Origin: Lysobacter avium
GTDB lineage: Bacteria; Pseudomonadota; Gammaproteobacteria; Xanthomonadales; Xanthomonadaceae
Assembly: GCF_015209745.1 (NCBI RefSeq)
Contig: NZ_CP063657.1
Span: 1,116,001-1,180,000 of the forward strand
Direction: 5' to 3'
Length of the DNA: 64,000 nucleotides
Of this stretch, positions 1 through 8,501 are shown in pieces; the stretch's first letter is position 1, and every line of letters starts with the position of its first letter. The notes under the pieces were generated by a model, which saw only the letters and a list, made by a program, of their open reading frames with translations, was not told the origin of the DNA and searched no databases. A program made the position numbers and the translations under genes.

Positions 1-164
1 ACGCGGTCGGCGGCGGCGAGCAGCGTGTAAATGCCCGCCTCGTCCGCGCCTCCGGCAACGAGCCGGGACACGAGGACATCGACACGCTTGACGGTGTCGT
101 CACGATGGACGATGGGGCCGTAGCCGGAAAGCCAATGCTGGCGCGGGTTGGAAAGGGTGTTCAT
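1..164 (-). CDS. Partial CDS (N-terminus), possible phosphoketolase-family protein
   Basis: A frame opens with ATG at 164 and stays open for 54 codons to the window edge, so only the N-terminus (MNTLSNPRQHWLSGYGPIVH...) is visible. It lies 67 bp downstream of acetate kinase on the same strand. The short sequence, with the GYGPI segment and the IYTLLAAADR segment, reminds me of the ~800-residue phosphoketolase-like proteins of proteobacteria (often annotated xylulose-5-phosphate 3-epimerase/phosphoketolase). Such an enzyme makes acetyl phosphate, the substrate of the neighbouring AckA, so the context fits. The catalytic region is outside the window, so the family call is tentative; the existence of a gene here is more certain than its function. 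Confidence 0.5.
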   Translation of the reverse strand, partial: MNTLSNPRQHWLSGYGPIVHRDDTVKRVDVLVSRLVAGGADEAGIYTLLAAADR

Positions 165-231
165 GGGATAGGCCTTGTGTGGTGCCGAGAGGTTGCAATT
201 GACGCGCGACGTGGTTGGAGCGTGCGCTCGA

Positions 232-1449
232 TCAGGGCGGATGGTCGTTGGCCGCGAGCAGTTCACGGGCGTGGCGAGCGGCGATCCACTCCTCATTGGT
301 CGGTTCAACCGCGACGAGGACGCGACTGTCTGCAGCCGAGATGACCGGCGCATCGATGGCATTCGCGTCGGCGTCGAGCTTCACGCCCAGATACGCCAGG
401 TCGTGACACACGCGCTCGCGGATGAAAACGCTGTGCTCGCCGATGCCTGCGGTGAACGCGAGCAGGTCCAAGCCGCCGAGCACGGCGGCCATCGCGCCGA
501 TCTCTTTCACGATGCGACGCACGAACAGCGCGAGCGCAATCCTTGCGCGTTCGCCGGATTCGCCGGGATCGTCCTCGTGCTGGACCAACACCCTTGGCTC
601 GGAGGAAATACCGGACACCCCGAGCAGGCCGGAGTCGTGGTACAGCGTGGACGCCACGTCCTCCAGCGAAAGCTTTTCCACCTCCATCAGGTAGAGCAGG
701 GCGCCCGGATCGATGGAGCCCGTACGTGTGCCCATCATCAGTCCGTCGAGCGCAGAAAAGCCCATGGTGGTAGCGACACTTTGCAGGTCGTGCATTGCGC
801 ACAGGCTGGCGCCGCTGCCCAGGTGCGCGACGATGATCCGCGCCCGCGCCACCTTCCCATGACGTTCTGGAAGCACGTGGCTCATGAACTCGTAGGACAG
901 ACCGTGGAACCCGTAGCGGCGCAGGCCCCGTTGCCATGCCGAGTAGGGCAGGGGCAGGATCTGTTCGACCTTGGGCAGGGTGTGGTGAAACGCGGTGTCG
1001 AAGCACGCGACCTGCACGATGTCGGGGCGCTGATCGAGCAACAGGCGCATCGCCTCCAACGGAAACGGCTGGTGCAGAGGCGCCAGGGGGATGTAGCCGC
1101 GCAGGTCCTCCAGGACGGGCACGGTCACGATCATGGGATCGAAATACCGGGTCCCGCCGTGGACCACGCGATGCGCCACCGCAATCACGCGACGCCCGTC
1201 CAGGCGCCGTGTGATGCGTTCCTGGATCAGCTCCAGCGCGGCGCTGTGCGGATTGGCCGGGTCCAGATCGACGGCAAACGGCTCGACCCCGGTTTCACCG
1301 AAATCCGGGGAACAGCTGCCGATGCCCTGCACCTTGCCATTCCATAGCGGCGTTCGCGGCAGTGGCTCGGCATCGGCGGGAAATACGGCGAACTTGATGC
1401 TTGATGAGCCGCAGTTGAGGACGACGATGAGCGTATCGACGCGGTTCAC
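232..1449 (-). CDS. ackA: Acetate kinase
   Basis: This 405-residue protein has the usual length of acetate kinases (about 400). It begins with the ASKHA phosphate-1 motif VLNCGSSSIKFAVF and contains HRVVHGG (near residue 90), the FDTAFH segment with the conserved catalytic region, HLGSGASLC, the DGLMMGTRTGSIDPG block and the C-terminal FTAGIGEHS adenosine-binding motif. It interconverts acetate + ATP with acetyl phosphate + ADP in the cytoplasm. Its start lies 2 bp after the stop of the sorbosone-dehydrogenase-like gene, so the two are probably co-transcribed, and the next gene starts 67 bp downstream. With a phosphoketolase-like partner it would conserve energy from acetyl phosphate. Family assignment is secure. 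Confidence 0.95.
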   Translation of the reverse strand: MNRVDTLIVVLNCGSSSIKFAVFPADAEPLPRTPLWNGKVQGIGSCSPDFGETGVEPFAVDLDPANPHSAALELIQERITRRLDGRRVIAVAHRVVHGGTRYFDPMIVTVPVLEDLRGYIPLAPLHQPFPLEAMRLLLDQRPDIVQVACFDTAFHHTLPKVEQILPLPYSAWQRGLRRYGFHGLSYEFMSHVLPERHGKVARARIIVAHLGSGASLCAMHDLQSVATTMGFSALDGLMMGTRTGSIDPGALLYLMEVEKLSLEDVASTLYHDSGLLGVSGISSEPRVLVQHEDDPGESGERARIALALFVRRIVKEIGAMAAVLGGLDLLAFTAGIGEHSVFIRERVCHDLAYLGVKLDADANAIDAPVISAADSRVLVAVEPTNEEWIAARHARELLAANDHPP

Positions 1450-1451
1450 GG

Positions 1452-2744
1452 CTAGCGCGTCGGCGTGATCCGCCAGATCGTGTTGGACAGGTCATCGGCA
1501 ACAATCAGCGCGCCACGCGGATCCACCGTCACGCCCACCGGCCGACCGCGGGTCTTTCCATCCTCGCCACGGAAGCCCGTCACGAAGTCGATCGGATCAC
1601 CGGACGGGCGGCCCGCGGTAAAGGGAACGAACACGACCTTGTAACCGACGGGGTCCTTGCGGTTCCAGCTGCCGTGCTCACCGACGAATGCGCCTTCGGC
1701 AAACTGCGCGCCCATGACCGGCGAGGAAAAGTCCAGCCCCAGTGCAGCCACATGCGATCCTAGGCTGTAGTCCGGTGCAATCGCCGAGGCGACTTTCTCC
1801 GGGTTCTGCGGCTTCACGCGTGGATCGACGTTCTGGCCCCAGTAGCTGTAGGGCCAGCCGTAAAAGCCGCCATCAAGGATCGAGCTGAGGTAATCGGGGA
1901 CCAGGTTCGGGCCAAGCTCGTCACGCTCGTTGACCACGGCCCACAATTGGTCGGTTCCGGGCAGGATGGCCAGCGCCGTGGGGTTGCGCACGCCGGTGGC
2001 GTACGCGCGATGGGCGCCGGTCGCCGCATCGATCTGCCATATCGTGGCGCGGTCGACCTCGGCCACCATGCCGCGCTCTGTGATGTTGCTGTTGGAGCCG
2101 ATCCCGACGTAAAGGAATCGCCCGTCGGGGCTGGCGGTCATTGCCTTGGTCCAGTGATGGTTGATCGCGGACGGCAGCGGGGTCACCGTGACCGGTGGCG
2201 CCTCGGCGCGGGTCTGCCCCTCGGTGTAATCAAAGCGCACCAGGGCGTCCTGGTTGGCGACATAGAGCGCGCCATCGATGAACGCCAGGCCGTATGGAGC
2301 ATTGAGGTTCTCTGCGAACACCGTCTGCATCTCGTACGTGCCGTCGCCATCGGTGTCGCGCAACACGGTCAGTCGATCTCCGCTCTCCACCGACGTGGTG
2401 CCCTTGGCCTTGATCGGACCCGCGATGAGGTCCTTGGGCTTCAAGGCGGGCGCATTGCCACCCTTGCCCTCGGCCACCAGGATGTCGCCGTTGGGCAGCA
2501 CCAGCGTCTGTCGCGGGATCTTGAGTTCGGTCGCGATCGCACTGATGGAATAACCGTCCGGAACCATCGGGAGCTCATCGCCCCAGTTGGTCGGGTTGGC
2601 AATGGTCATGCGGGGAAGCAGCCCGCGCTGATGGTCGGGCAGGACCGGATCCGCGCCGTACTGTTCGGGATCGGGGTCGGTGCCGCCACAGGCTGACAGC
2701 GATAGGGCGGCCAGAACCGCGATGAGGAGGGAGGTGCGCTTCAT
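1452..2744 (-). CDS. L-sorbosone dehydrogenase-like (PQQ/glucose-sorbosone dehydrogenase family) lipoprotein
   Basis: The start at 2744 (MKRTSLLIAVLAALSLSACG) gives a lipoprotein signal with a lipobox (LSAC), whereas the longer reading frame overlaps the upstream gene. The ~430-residue mature protein has six-bladed beta-propeller features of the glucose/sorbosone dehydrogenase family: PNGDILVAEG, the YGLAFIDGALYVAN blade, HHWTKAM, FLYVGIGSNSN, GVRNPTALAI, WAVVNERDELG, FYGWPYSYWGQ and the final GALIVADDLSNTIWRI blade. The family uses PQQ to oxidise sugars or aldoses in the periplasm, but many members have unknown substrates. The start overlaps the DUF2231 gene by 4 bp and the stop is 2 bp from ackA, which indicates an operon. 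Confidence 0.82.
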   Translation of the reverse strand: MKRTSLLIAVLAALSLSACGGTDPDPEQYGADPVLPDHQRGLLPRMTIANPTNWGDELPMVPDGYSISAIATELKIPRQTLVLPNGDILVAEGKGGNAPALKPKDLIAGPIKAKGTTSVESGDRLTVLRDTDGDGTYEMQTVFAENLNAPYGLAFIDGALYVANQDALVRFDYTEGQTRAEAPPVTVTPLPSAINHHWTKAMTASPDGRFLYVGIGSNSNITERGMVAEVDRATIWQIDAATGAHRAYATGVRNPTALAILPGTDQLWAVVNERDELGPNLVPDYLSSILDGGFYGWPYSYWGQNVDPRVKPQNPEKVASAIAPDYSLGSHVAALGLDFSSPVMGAQFAEGAFVGEHGSWNRKDPVGYKVVFVPFTAGRPSGDPIDFVTGFRGEDGKTRGRPVGVTVDPRGALIVADDLSNTIWRITPTR

Positions 2745-3175
2745 GACAGTGCTCCGGTCCGGCGGGACATGGATGCTGCTCCGGCCGCGATGCAGGCGAG
2801 CAGGACGACGATGATCGACAAAACGAGCCCTTCCGGCATGCTCGCCCAGGCGTCCTTGGCGTGGACCAGCGCGTTGATGAAGCCGAGTATCCAGGTGATC
2901 AGCAGCAGCACCGGATACACCAGCCCCCGCGTCTGCCCGCCGTCGTTTCGGAAGAAGTCGACGAAACCCCACACGACGGCAAGCGCCGTCAGCACGAGTG
3001 CACCGGCGATCAACCACGACGCGAAGTTGTTCCACTGGATCTCGTAACTGGTGGAGTAGGCCCAATCGCTCAGCATCGCTGCGATGAAGAGGGTTATCGC
3101 GCCGCCCAACAAAAATGAGTGCAGAGGGGCAAGCCGGCCAGAAACTGCACGGGATCGATCAACGGTGGCTGCCAT
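2741..3175 (-). CDS. DUF2231-type integral membrane protein
   Basis: The 144-residue protein has four hydrophobic segments (about residues 20-38, 54-72, 84-104 and 117-137) typical of DUF2231 membrane proteins. The first follows the LAPLHSFLLGGAI stretch, which resembles the family's N-terminal H-P-x-x-x-H-F region. The function is unknown. Its stop codon overlaps the start of the sorbosone-dehydrogenase-like gene by 4 bp (ATGA), so it is translationally coupled to it. DUF2231 proteins are often encoded beside PQQ-dependent dehydrogenases, and a membrane partner or electron-transfer role is possible, but this is inference. Confidence 0.72.
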   Translation of the reverse strand: MAATVDRSRAVSGRLAPLHSFLLGGAITLFIAAMLSDWAYSTSYEIQWNNFASWLIAGALVLTALAVVWGFVDFFRNDGGQTRGLVYPVLLLITWILGFINALVHAKDAWASMPEGLVLSIIVVLLACIAAGAASMSRRTGALS

Positions 3176-3296
3176 GGTGGTTGCTCCATAAGAGGACAGA
3201 AGGGAATGTTCACGGACACAACGTCGTGCCAGGAATCCATCGTGTCGACCTTAACGCGCGCGATGTGCGCGGAGCGTTAGCGGAGAAAGCTCACCG

Positions 3297-3689
3297 TCAC
3301 CGGCCCAGCGGGCGATGCTCCGTCCCTGCACCGGGGGTCAGGAACACCATGGTGGTTGGTACGGACGTTCTTGCGGTGTGCCATACGTTCCGGGGTATGA
3401 GCACGTAACCTCCTGGCTCGGTCAGTTGCACGACCCGTTCCTGACCGACCTCCTCCAGCGCTACCGTTGCTGCCCCTGAGAGCAGCATGACCAGCTCTTC
3501 GCCTGCCGGATGACGTTCCCACATCGACCACGGCTCGGAGAAGCTGAATGCCGTCATCAGCCTGCCGTTATCGAGCTCCGGGTGTTTTCCGCCTGCGAGT
3601 TCCTTCCAGAATGCAGGCGACACGGTGACCATGTCCGCGCGCCCGTCATCGCGGAAGTGGAGATAACTGGTGAGGATGTCGGCAGGCAT
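3297..3689 (-). CDS. Small single-domain cupin protein
   Basis: The ATG at 3689 is preferred because a GGAGGG Shine-Dalgarno sits 8 bases upstream; a GTG five codons earlier would overlap that site. The 130-residue protein has one cupin barrel: WSMWERHPAGEELVMLLSG is cupin motif 1 (one His and two Glu as possible metal ligands), and GGYVLIPRNVWHTA is motif 2 (His). The reaction cannot be told from sequence. It stands alone between a DUF2231-led operon and csaA. Confidence 0.72.
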   Translation of the reverse strand: MPADILTSYLHFRDDGRADMVTVSPAFWKELAGGKHPELDNGRLMTAFSFSEPWSMWERHPAGEELVMLLSGAATVALEEVGQERVVQLTEPGGYVLIPRNVWHTARTSVPTTMVFLTPGAGTEHRPLGR

Positions 3690-3782
3690 CAAGGAGCCCT
3701 CCACTTGCGATCAAGTCGCGGCGCTCGTCCACGCAAACTATTATCAACCCATGCTCAGGCAGCGTGTCGATGCATGCCCTTG

Positions 3783-4133
3783 CTAGAGCAGCCGCGTCCC
3801 AAGCGGAACGGGCTTATCGGGAACACATAGCGCCACGTTTCCATCCGCGTCGTGGAACCCGGTGACGAGGCACTCGGACATCAACGGCCCGATCTGCTTG
3901 CGGGGGAAATTGACGACGGCCACGACCAGGTTCCCTATCAACTCCTCAGGCTGGTAAAGCCCGGTGATCTGGGCGCTGGACTTCCTGACGCCGATCGCCT
4001 CGCCAAAGTCGACCTGCAACACGTAGGCCGGCTTGCGTGCTTCTTTGAATGGGTACGCGTCAACGATGCGGCCGACGCGAAGCTCGACCTTGAGGAAATC
4101 GTCGAAGGAGATAGGAGGCGTCGGTTCGGTCAT
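3783..4133 (-). CDS. csaA: CsaA-type tRNA-binding (OB-fold) protein
   Basis: The 116-residue protein matches the stand-alone tRNA-binding domain related to the C-terminal domain of methionyl-tRNA synthetase. It shows FLKVELRVGRIVDAYPFKEA at residues 13-32, then PAYVLQVDFG, SSAQIT and NLVVAVVNFPRKQIGP, and it ends with VPLGTRLL. In Bacillus CsaA has chaperone and tRNA-binding activity. It is a complete, normal-length family member. Confidence 0.88.
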   Translation of the reverse strand: MTEPTPPISFDDFLKVELRVGRIVDAYPFKEARKPAYVLQVDFGEAIGVRKSSAQITGLYQPEELIGNLVVAVVNFPRKQIGPLMSECLVTGFHDADGNVALCVPDKPVPLGTRLL

Positions 4134-4229
4134 GGGTGTTGTGACGCGGATGGGTGTTTGCCGGCGAGGGGGGGTTGGGGATGGTATCGAATGAGCGGTT
4201 TTGCATACTGCACGGGTACCAAGCGTGCT

Positions 4230-6539
4230 CTAACGTGAGATGGGAATCTCCAGGTAGCTGTCTGAATGCCAGGCAATCTCCAGAGGCTCCTCTGCATCGG
4301 CGATGGATTCGTCGCTGACGTCGCGGCCGGTGCCGTAGTTGATCTGGTGATACGGATTCAGGTTGACGTCCACCACAACCATCAGCCTACTGCCCGCTTG
4401 GAGTTGCCGGCTGACCAACAAGGAACGCTTGATTTCGATCGAGGTCTTTTCGCCGGGCTTCAGCAAGCTCCGATGGCTCATGTTATCCGCGAAACTCGCA
4501 CGACCGAGATAATAGGAGAGCTGGAGTAGCGTCCCATCGGGCTGGACTTCGTACAGTACTGCGCCGAGATCGACGTCTCGCTTGTTGATGGTGACATTCA
4601 GCGCGCCGCTGAACATCCCATTCACTGAAATGGGTTCATCCAACGGTTCGCTGACAAATGCCAGTCCCGTGGACGAGGCTTCCTTGCCCTTTATGGGAGC
4701 AGGGTAGTAGTCGTTATGGGAGGCGCCGCGATCTGCGAGGTCCACCACCTGTTCGAGGCTGGCAGACTTTGCCGGCAAGCGGCCTGTCAAGCGGAAACGT
4801 TTTTCACCAGCCGGTTCGTTCGTCAGATACAGCTTCAGTATTTCAGTGCTCATGGCGTCCAGTGAGCGTGCGTGCCGCCAGACATTGGCCCCCATGACTT
4901 GGTAATTGACGCGGTCCTTGAGCAGAGCAGGCCGTGCGCCGTCGCGCAGCACGTGATCCAGCCATTGGAAGGTGAGCTCCTGCGTATCGAACTGCGCGAC
5001 CGGATCCAACGTGTAGCCACGAAGCTCGCGCGGCTTCCGGCGGGACTGCGCGCTGAAATGGTCGTATGGGCCCACTATCAGATAATGCTCGCCGTTCTTG
5101 TTGTACTTGAGGTGCTCGGTGAGGTAGTGCAGGGCGGAGATCTGCCCATCGTCGTAGTAGCCGGTAATCGACAGCACTGGGATGTCGATGCGCGCGTAGT
5201 CCTGCCGGTAGGGTGCCTTCGCCTGCCAGTAAGAGTCGTACGCGGGGTGATCCAGCCATCGCTGCAGCAGCGGATTGGGCGTGCCGTCGACCTTGTCAAT
5301 CTCGCGGTACGGGCGCCCGCTCGCGTACCATTTGTTATTCAGGGCATCCCACCTGTCGGGATCTCGATACACATCGTTGTCGAGCGACTTGTTGTTGCTG
5401 ACGTAGAAGCCCCAACCGTAGTTGGCGTTGAGGAAGACGTTGTTCCACATCGGCAACCCGAGCCCGGGCATCGCGGCGACGTACGCCACGATCGTTTTCA
5501 GCGCCGGATGGAGCCGCTTGGTAGCCGCCCAGGCCGTGTAACCCGAGTAGCTGCCCCCGTACATGCCGACGTCGCCGTTGCTCCATGGCTGACGACTGGT
5601 CCAGTCGATGACGGCGTAGGTGTCGTCCACCTCGTGTTCGTAGGGCTCCACGGGGTCGGGGCTCAAGCGCTTGCCCCGGGTATCGGCGACGACACCGACA
5701 TATCCATGGGCAGCAGCTGTCTCGGCAGCCTGCCTGTTGCCGGTCTCGTCAGTATATATGGTGAAGAGCAGCGCAGTGGGCAGCGGTCCCTGGGCGCTTC
5801 GCGGTCGCACCACGAGGGCCGAAAGCGTTCCGCCATCGGGCGTGTGGATCAGCACGTCGTCGGCTACCTCGTAGCGTTGTTCCTTCTCGGCGGCGATGAG
5901 GCCGGGCAACATCGCCTGCGTTTCCACATTCATCTGTTGTGCGAGATAGGCGCGGACGAGCTTTATTGCATCCGCCTCCGACAGGTCATCCTCAGCCGCC
6001 CCACTGAGTGCATCCGCCAGGTTCCGCTCATGCACGAAACCGGGCGTCTCGAGCCAGTAGGTGACGTCCGAGGCTTCCAGGTCGCTGAGTCCAGCGAAGG
6101 CGGCGCGGAACGCCGCGCCGTAAATATTTTTGAAATCGCCTTCATCGGGCAACATCACTGTCCGGGCAGTTGCATAGATCTCCAGCGCCACCAGTACCGG
6201 CTCAGTGCTCGAAGAGCCTTCCGATGGCGTTTCATGGAGCTCGGCGAGCGTAGCCAGGGCGGTTGCGGGATCTGCGGAAACCAGTTGAAGGCGCAGCAGG
6301 TTGTCGAGATAGCGTCGGCGGTCATTCTCAACGTAGCTCGTCGTGACCTGCCTGGCGAGCTGCGGCATGACCACCGCAAGCTGGTCGGTATCATCCGGCC
6401 TAGTGGGAAGCTTGAGCCCGTATGCAGGCGACTCGGTCGTCCGGATGGGTTCTGAGAGCTGGGGTGGAGGGAGAACGGGCGCCAACGCGCAGCCCGCAAG
6501 GAGCAAAAATAATCCTGCCACTGCAAGGTGTCGGGTCAC
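4230..6539 (-). CDS. CocE/NonD-family (peptidase S15-like) lipoprotein hydrolase
   Basis: The GTG at 6539 is chosen: it has an AGGGGA ribosome site 5-6 bases upstream and makes a lipoprotein signal (VTRHLAVAGLFLLLAGC, lipobox LAGC). The 769-residue product has an unknown N-terminal helical region, then an alpha/beta-hydrolase domain with GVVADTRGKRLS, the nucleophile elbow MYGGSYSGY (Ser about 330), SITGYYDDGQ (candidate Asp) and IVGPYDHF (candidate His). A C-terminal jelly-roll domain follows (NGMFSGALNV, TLLQLSYYLGRASF), as in cocaine esterase and X-Pro dipeptidyl-peptidases. It probably hydrolyses an ester or amide in the periplasm; the substrate is unknown. Its 5' end lies 69 bp from the last cassette of the array, so it marks the left chromosomal flank. 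Confidence 0.8.
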   Translation of the reverse strand: MTRHLAVAGLFLLLAGCALAPVLPPPQLSEPIRTTESPAYGLKLPTRPDDTDQLAVVMPQLARQVTTSYVENDRRRYLDNLLRLQLVSADPATALATLAELHETPSEGSSSTEPVLVALEIYATARTVMLPDEGDFKNIYGAAFRAAFAGLSDLEASDVTYWLETPGFVHERNLADALSGAAEDDLSEADAIKLVRAYLAQQMNVETQAMLPGLIAAEKEQRYEVADDVLIHTPDGGTLSALVVRPRSAQGPLPTALLFTIYTDETGNRQAAETAAAHGYVGVVADTRGKRLSPDPVEPYEHEVDDTYAVIDWTSRQPWSNGDVGMYGGSYSGYTAWAATKRLHPALKTIVAYVAAMPGLGLPMWNNVFLNANYGWGFYVSNNKSLDNDVYRDPDRWDALNNKWYASGRPYREIDKVDGTPNPLLQRWLDHPAYDSYWQAKAPYRQDYARIDIPVLSITGYYDDGQISALHYLTEHLKYNKNGEHYLIVGPYDHFSAQSRRKPRELRGYTLDPVAQFDTQELTFQWLDHVLRDGARPALLKDRVNYQVMGANVWRHARSLDAMSTEILKLYLTNEPAGEKRFRLTGRLPAKSASLEQVVDLADRGASHNDYYPAPIKGKEASSTGLAFVSEPLDEPISVNGMFSGALNVTINKRDVDLGAVLYEVQPDGTLLQLSYYLGRASFADNMSHRSLLKPGEKTSIEIKRSLLVSRQLQAGSRLMVVVDVNLNPYHQINYGTGRDVSDESIADAEEPLEIAWHSDSYLEIPISR

Positions 6540-6607
6540 TGGCTTCCCCTGACAGATGTCTGTTTTGGTATGACGCGTTACGGGAATGTCGCACTTGATC
6601 AGTACAA

Positions 6608-6916
6608 TTAACCCCCACGGTGATGATGAGATCGGTAGCGCGCAAGTGCCAGTCCATTGACGAGTAGCCAAATGCCTATTGCGACAGCTGCGCCTATGCC
6701 CACACGCTGTGCTCCCTCCACCGCGGTTGATGTGACTGCGTCTGGCCCCATGCCGTCGCGAAGGAACCAGATCAGATACAAATTGGATAGCAGCGTGGCT
6801 GATGAAATGCAGAGAACTGCAAAAAGGGACGGGTGCGACGCACTAGCTAACGACCACAGGAGCGCAGCTCCGCTCCCTCCTAGCATCCAGGGCATTGCGC
6901 CTATCAGAATCTGCAT
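6608..6916 (-). CDS. Cassette gene: small integral membrane protein (terminal cassette)
   Basis: The start at 6916 (MQILIGAMPWMLGG) lies 6 bp past the attC at 6922. A longer in-frame reading would run through that attC and is rejected. The 102-residue product has three hydrophobic helices (about residues 3-24, 30-50 and 74-94) and ends in RYRSHHHRGG. I do not recognise the family. It is the last cassette of the array: no attC follows its stop before the CocE gene, so the cassette is truncated or fixed in place. Confidence 0.6.
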   Translation of the reverse strand: MQILIGAMPWMLGGSGAALLWSLASASHPSLFAVLCISSATLLSNLYLIWFLRDGMGPDAVTSTAVEGAQRVGIGAAVAIGIWLLVNGLALARYRSHHHRGG

Positions 6917-6921
6917 ATGTG

Positions 6922-7038
6922 GTCTAACACCGTAGTTAAGCCGACCCCCAACGCGCAGGCCGGTGGTTGGTGGGAATTGAACCACGAGTCTGCTTGGAGA
7001 TGGGACTTCGGGACTTCGGCTTGAACGCCCAGTTAGGC
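6922..7038 (-). other. attC site 1 (117 bp, type B)
   Basis: The minus strand runs from GCCTAAC to GTTAGAC, with inner boxes GTTCAAGCCGA and TCGGCTTAA. It closes the cassette of the P-loop kinase gene. It shares its interior (GGCTTGAAC, GGGACTTCGGG, CGCGTTGGGGG complements) with the attC sites at 8119 and 10374. Confidence 0.85.
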
Positions 7039-7065
7039 GCGCGCCGCAGTTGCTGGGACGATTCA

Positions 7066-7551
7066 TCACGCGACTGTGTTGCCACTGAGGCGCTCGCTCT
7101 TGGGACCCGCGAAAGAATCAAACATTTGGCGGTGGGCCCGGTACGACCACTGGTCTTGCCGCTGATAGTAGCCCGTAACCCACGCTTGCAGGTTCTCTAG
7201 CATCTGGTCTTGCGCTTCTTTCGACGCGTACTTGTGAGGCTCCCAAGGACGCCTGCGGTTGTGCTCCAAGCACGTCTCAAGGCCCGGATTAAGGAAAACA
7301 AGCTCTGTGCAATGGAGGGCCGCAGCTTGAACGAGCTCGCCGTAGCAACCCTCGATGACCCAGCAGCTGTGCTCGGAAAGGAACGCCGCCAAGGACGCGG
7401 CAATCGCATCAGGTGGGCGTTGGACTGCGACTTTGCCGGTCTCCCAGACGATGGAATCGAGGTCGAGAAGGGCCAGCTCATGCTGCGCGGCCAACTGCTT
7501 AGCCAAGGTGCTTTTGCCAGAGCCGGAATTACCGAAAACGAGAAACCTCAT
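7066..7551 (-). CDS. Cassette gene: P-loop NTPase / adenylate- or shikimate-kinase-like protein
   Basis: The 161-residue protein starts MRFLVFGNSGSGKSTLAKQL, with a Walker A motif at residues 7-15 and a typical (d)NK/adenylate-kinase-like fold order: LALLDLDSIVW (substrate-binding DxD-like strand), CWVIEGCYGELV, LVFLNPGLETCLEHNRRRPW (the R-rich lid-like segment) and a C-terminal helix. It probably phosphorylates a small molecule or nucleotide; the substrate is unknown. It fills its cassette from just after attC 2 to attC 1. Confidence 0.75.
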   Translation of the reverse strand: MRFLVFGNSGSGKSTLAKQLAAQHELALLDLDSIVWETGKVAVQRPPDAIAASLAAFLSEHSCWVIEGCYGELVQAAALHCTELVFLNPGLETCLEHNRRRPWEPHKYASKEAQDQMLENLQAWVTGYYQRQDQWSYRAHRQMFDSFAGPKSERLSGNTVA

Positions 7552-7555
7552 AGCG

Positions 7556-7616
7556 GCCTAAACACCAGAATTAAGCCGTGCCGCGAAGCGGCATCGGCTT
7601 GAATGAATTGTTAGCT
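7556..7616 (-). other. attC site 2 (61 bp, type C)
   Basis: This is a short site. The minus strand starts AGCTAAC and ends with a variant core, GTTTAGGC, that carries one extra T. The stem is GCCGATGCCGC / GCGGCACGGC with a tiny loop. The stop codon (TAA) of the preceding gene lies inside its first core box. It closes the HEPN-like cassette. Confidence 0.75.
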
Positions 7617-8114
7617 TGCAACTCGTGCACGAAACGAAGCACAGAGAGTAGCCATTTGCCCATACTCTGGTGTGCCTCGGAATGTGACATCTCTTAGCCC
7701 CTCAAACACCGCGAGGGATAGCTGCTCGACAACTGAGCGAAAGGTCTTAAGGTTGGCGAGCAATGTCTCCAGCGAGTCAAACACCTCCTGGTAAGAGCCG
7801 CTACTTAGCCTTTCTCCGTATGTTTCGTTGAAGTGGTGAACTACTTGATTGCGAGTAGCTACCAGATAGGCCAAGTGTTGCTCGAAATCGAGTGAATCAG
7901 ACGTGGTCGAATCCACAAACCTTCCAGCAAGCTCACCAAGTGTCCGCTTCTTTAGCTTCTCGTGCTTCTTAAGCGATTCGTTAAGGCTTGCATCCTCCGT
8001 GCCCATGAATGGCAGAGTGATTTTCAGGTAGCGCTCCGCGTCCTGGCTTACAAGCACGATCGCGCCGATAAGCCTGAGAATCCTTTCATTGTCGGATTGC
8101 GATGAGCTGGACAT
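7611..8114 (-). CDS. Cassette gene: HEPN-like helical protein with an RNxxVH motif
   Basis: The 167-residue, mostly alpha-helical, soluble protein is not a family I can name. The segment YLVATRNQVVHHF contains R88-N-x-x-V-H93, matching the Rx4-6H signature of HEPN-domain RNases and HEPN-like toxins. The preceding region, rich in Lys/Glu (ESLKKHEKLKKRTLGELAGR), would form the partner helix. HEPN proteins can be RNases in toxin-antitoxin and defence systems, but many Rx4H helical proteins are inactive, and no MNT-type antitoxin gene is adjacent. The stop codon overlaps attC 2 and the start lies 5 bp from attC 3. Confidence 0.6.
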   Translation of the reverse strand: MSSSSQSDNERILRLIGAIVLVSQDAERYLKITLPFMGTEDASLNESLKKHEKLKKRTLGELAGRFVDSTTSDSLDFEQHLAYLVATRNQVVHHFNETYGERLSSGSYQEVFDSLETLLANLKTFRSVVEQLSLAVFEGLRDVTFRGTPEYGQMATLCASFRARVAS

Positions 8115-8118
8115 CGCA

Positions 8119-8234
8119 AGCTAACACCGTAGTTAAGCCGGCCCCAACGCGTTGGGCGGATGCTGATGGAAATGGAACTACGACTCTGCCTGGAAATGGG
8201 ACTTCGGGGGCTCGGCTTGAACTGCCAGTTAGGT
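8119..8234 (-). other. attC site 3 (116 bp, type B)
   Basis: The minus strand runs from ACCTAAC to GTTAGCT, with the interior closely matching attC 1 and attC 8. It closes the gene-less cassette to its right. Confidence 0.85.
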
Positions 8235-8501
8235 TGCAACGCTAACCGAGAAAAGTCAGCGGTGAAAGACCTTGCTGGAAGCAGCACGAGAAACGGTGCC
8301 TGCGTCCGATGAGCTGGAATGCGCGGACTTGCACGGTTGCCGGGTTGAGCCCGAGCAAGAACCCTGCGGCGCAGGCCTACAGATGTGTCCGCTGATCCCG
8401 GCGGAGCGGATTAGTCACGTGTTGCGATACCAGAAACTATAGTGATGCGATTCAAGCGGTCGTTACGACATCGAAGTGCCACGAACGATACTTTTTCTGC
8501 G
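8235..8501. other. Cassette without a convincing gene
   Basis: About 267 bp lie between attC 3 and attC 4. No reading frame of useful length with a plausible start and ribosome site is present on the minus strand, and the frames that cross it are mostly attC sequence. It may carry a promoter, an RNA or a decayed gene; nothing decisive is visible. Confidence 0.6.

Noticed and set aside
175..1347. Long plus-strand reading frame opposite acetate kinase
   Set aside because: It is antisense to a well-supported ackA, has no family features and reflects high GC codon bias.
8048..8287. Short minus-strand frame spanning attC 3
   Set aside because: Most of it is translated attC sequence and it overlaps a better gene.
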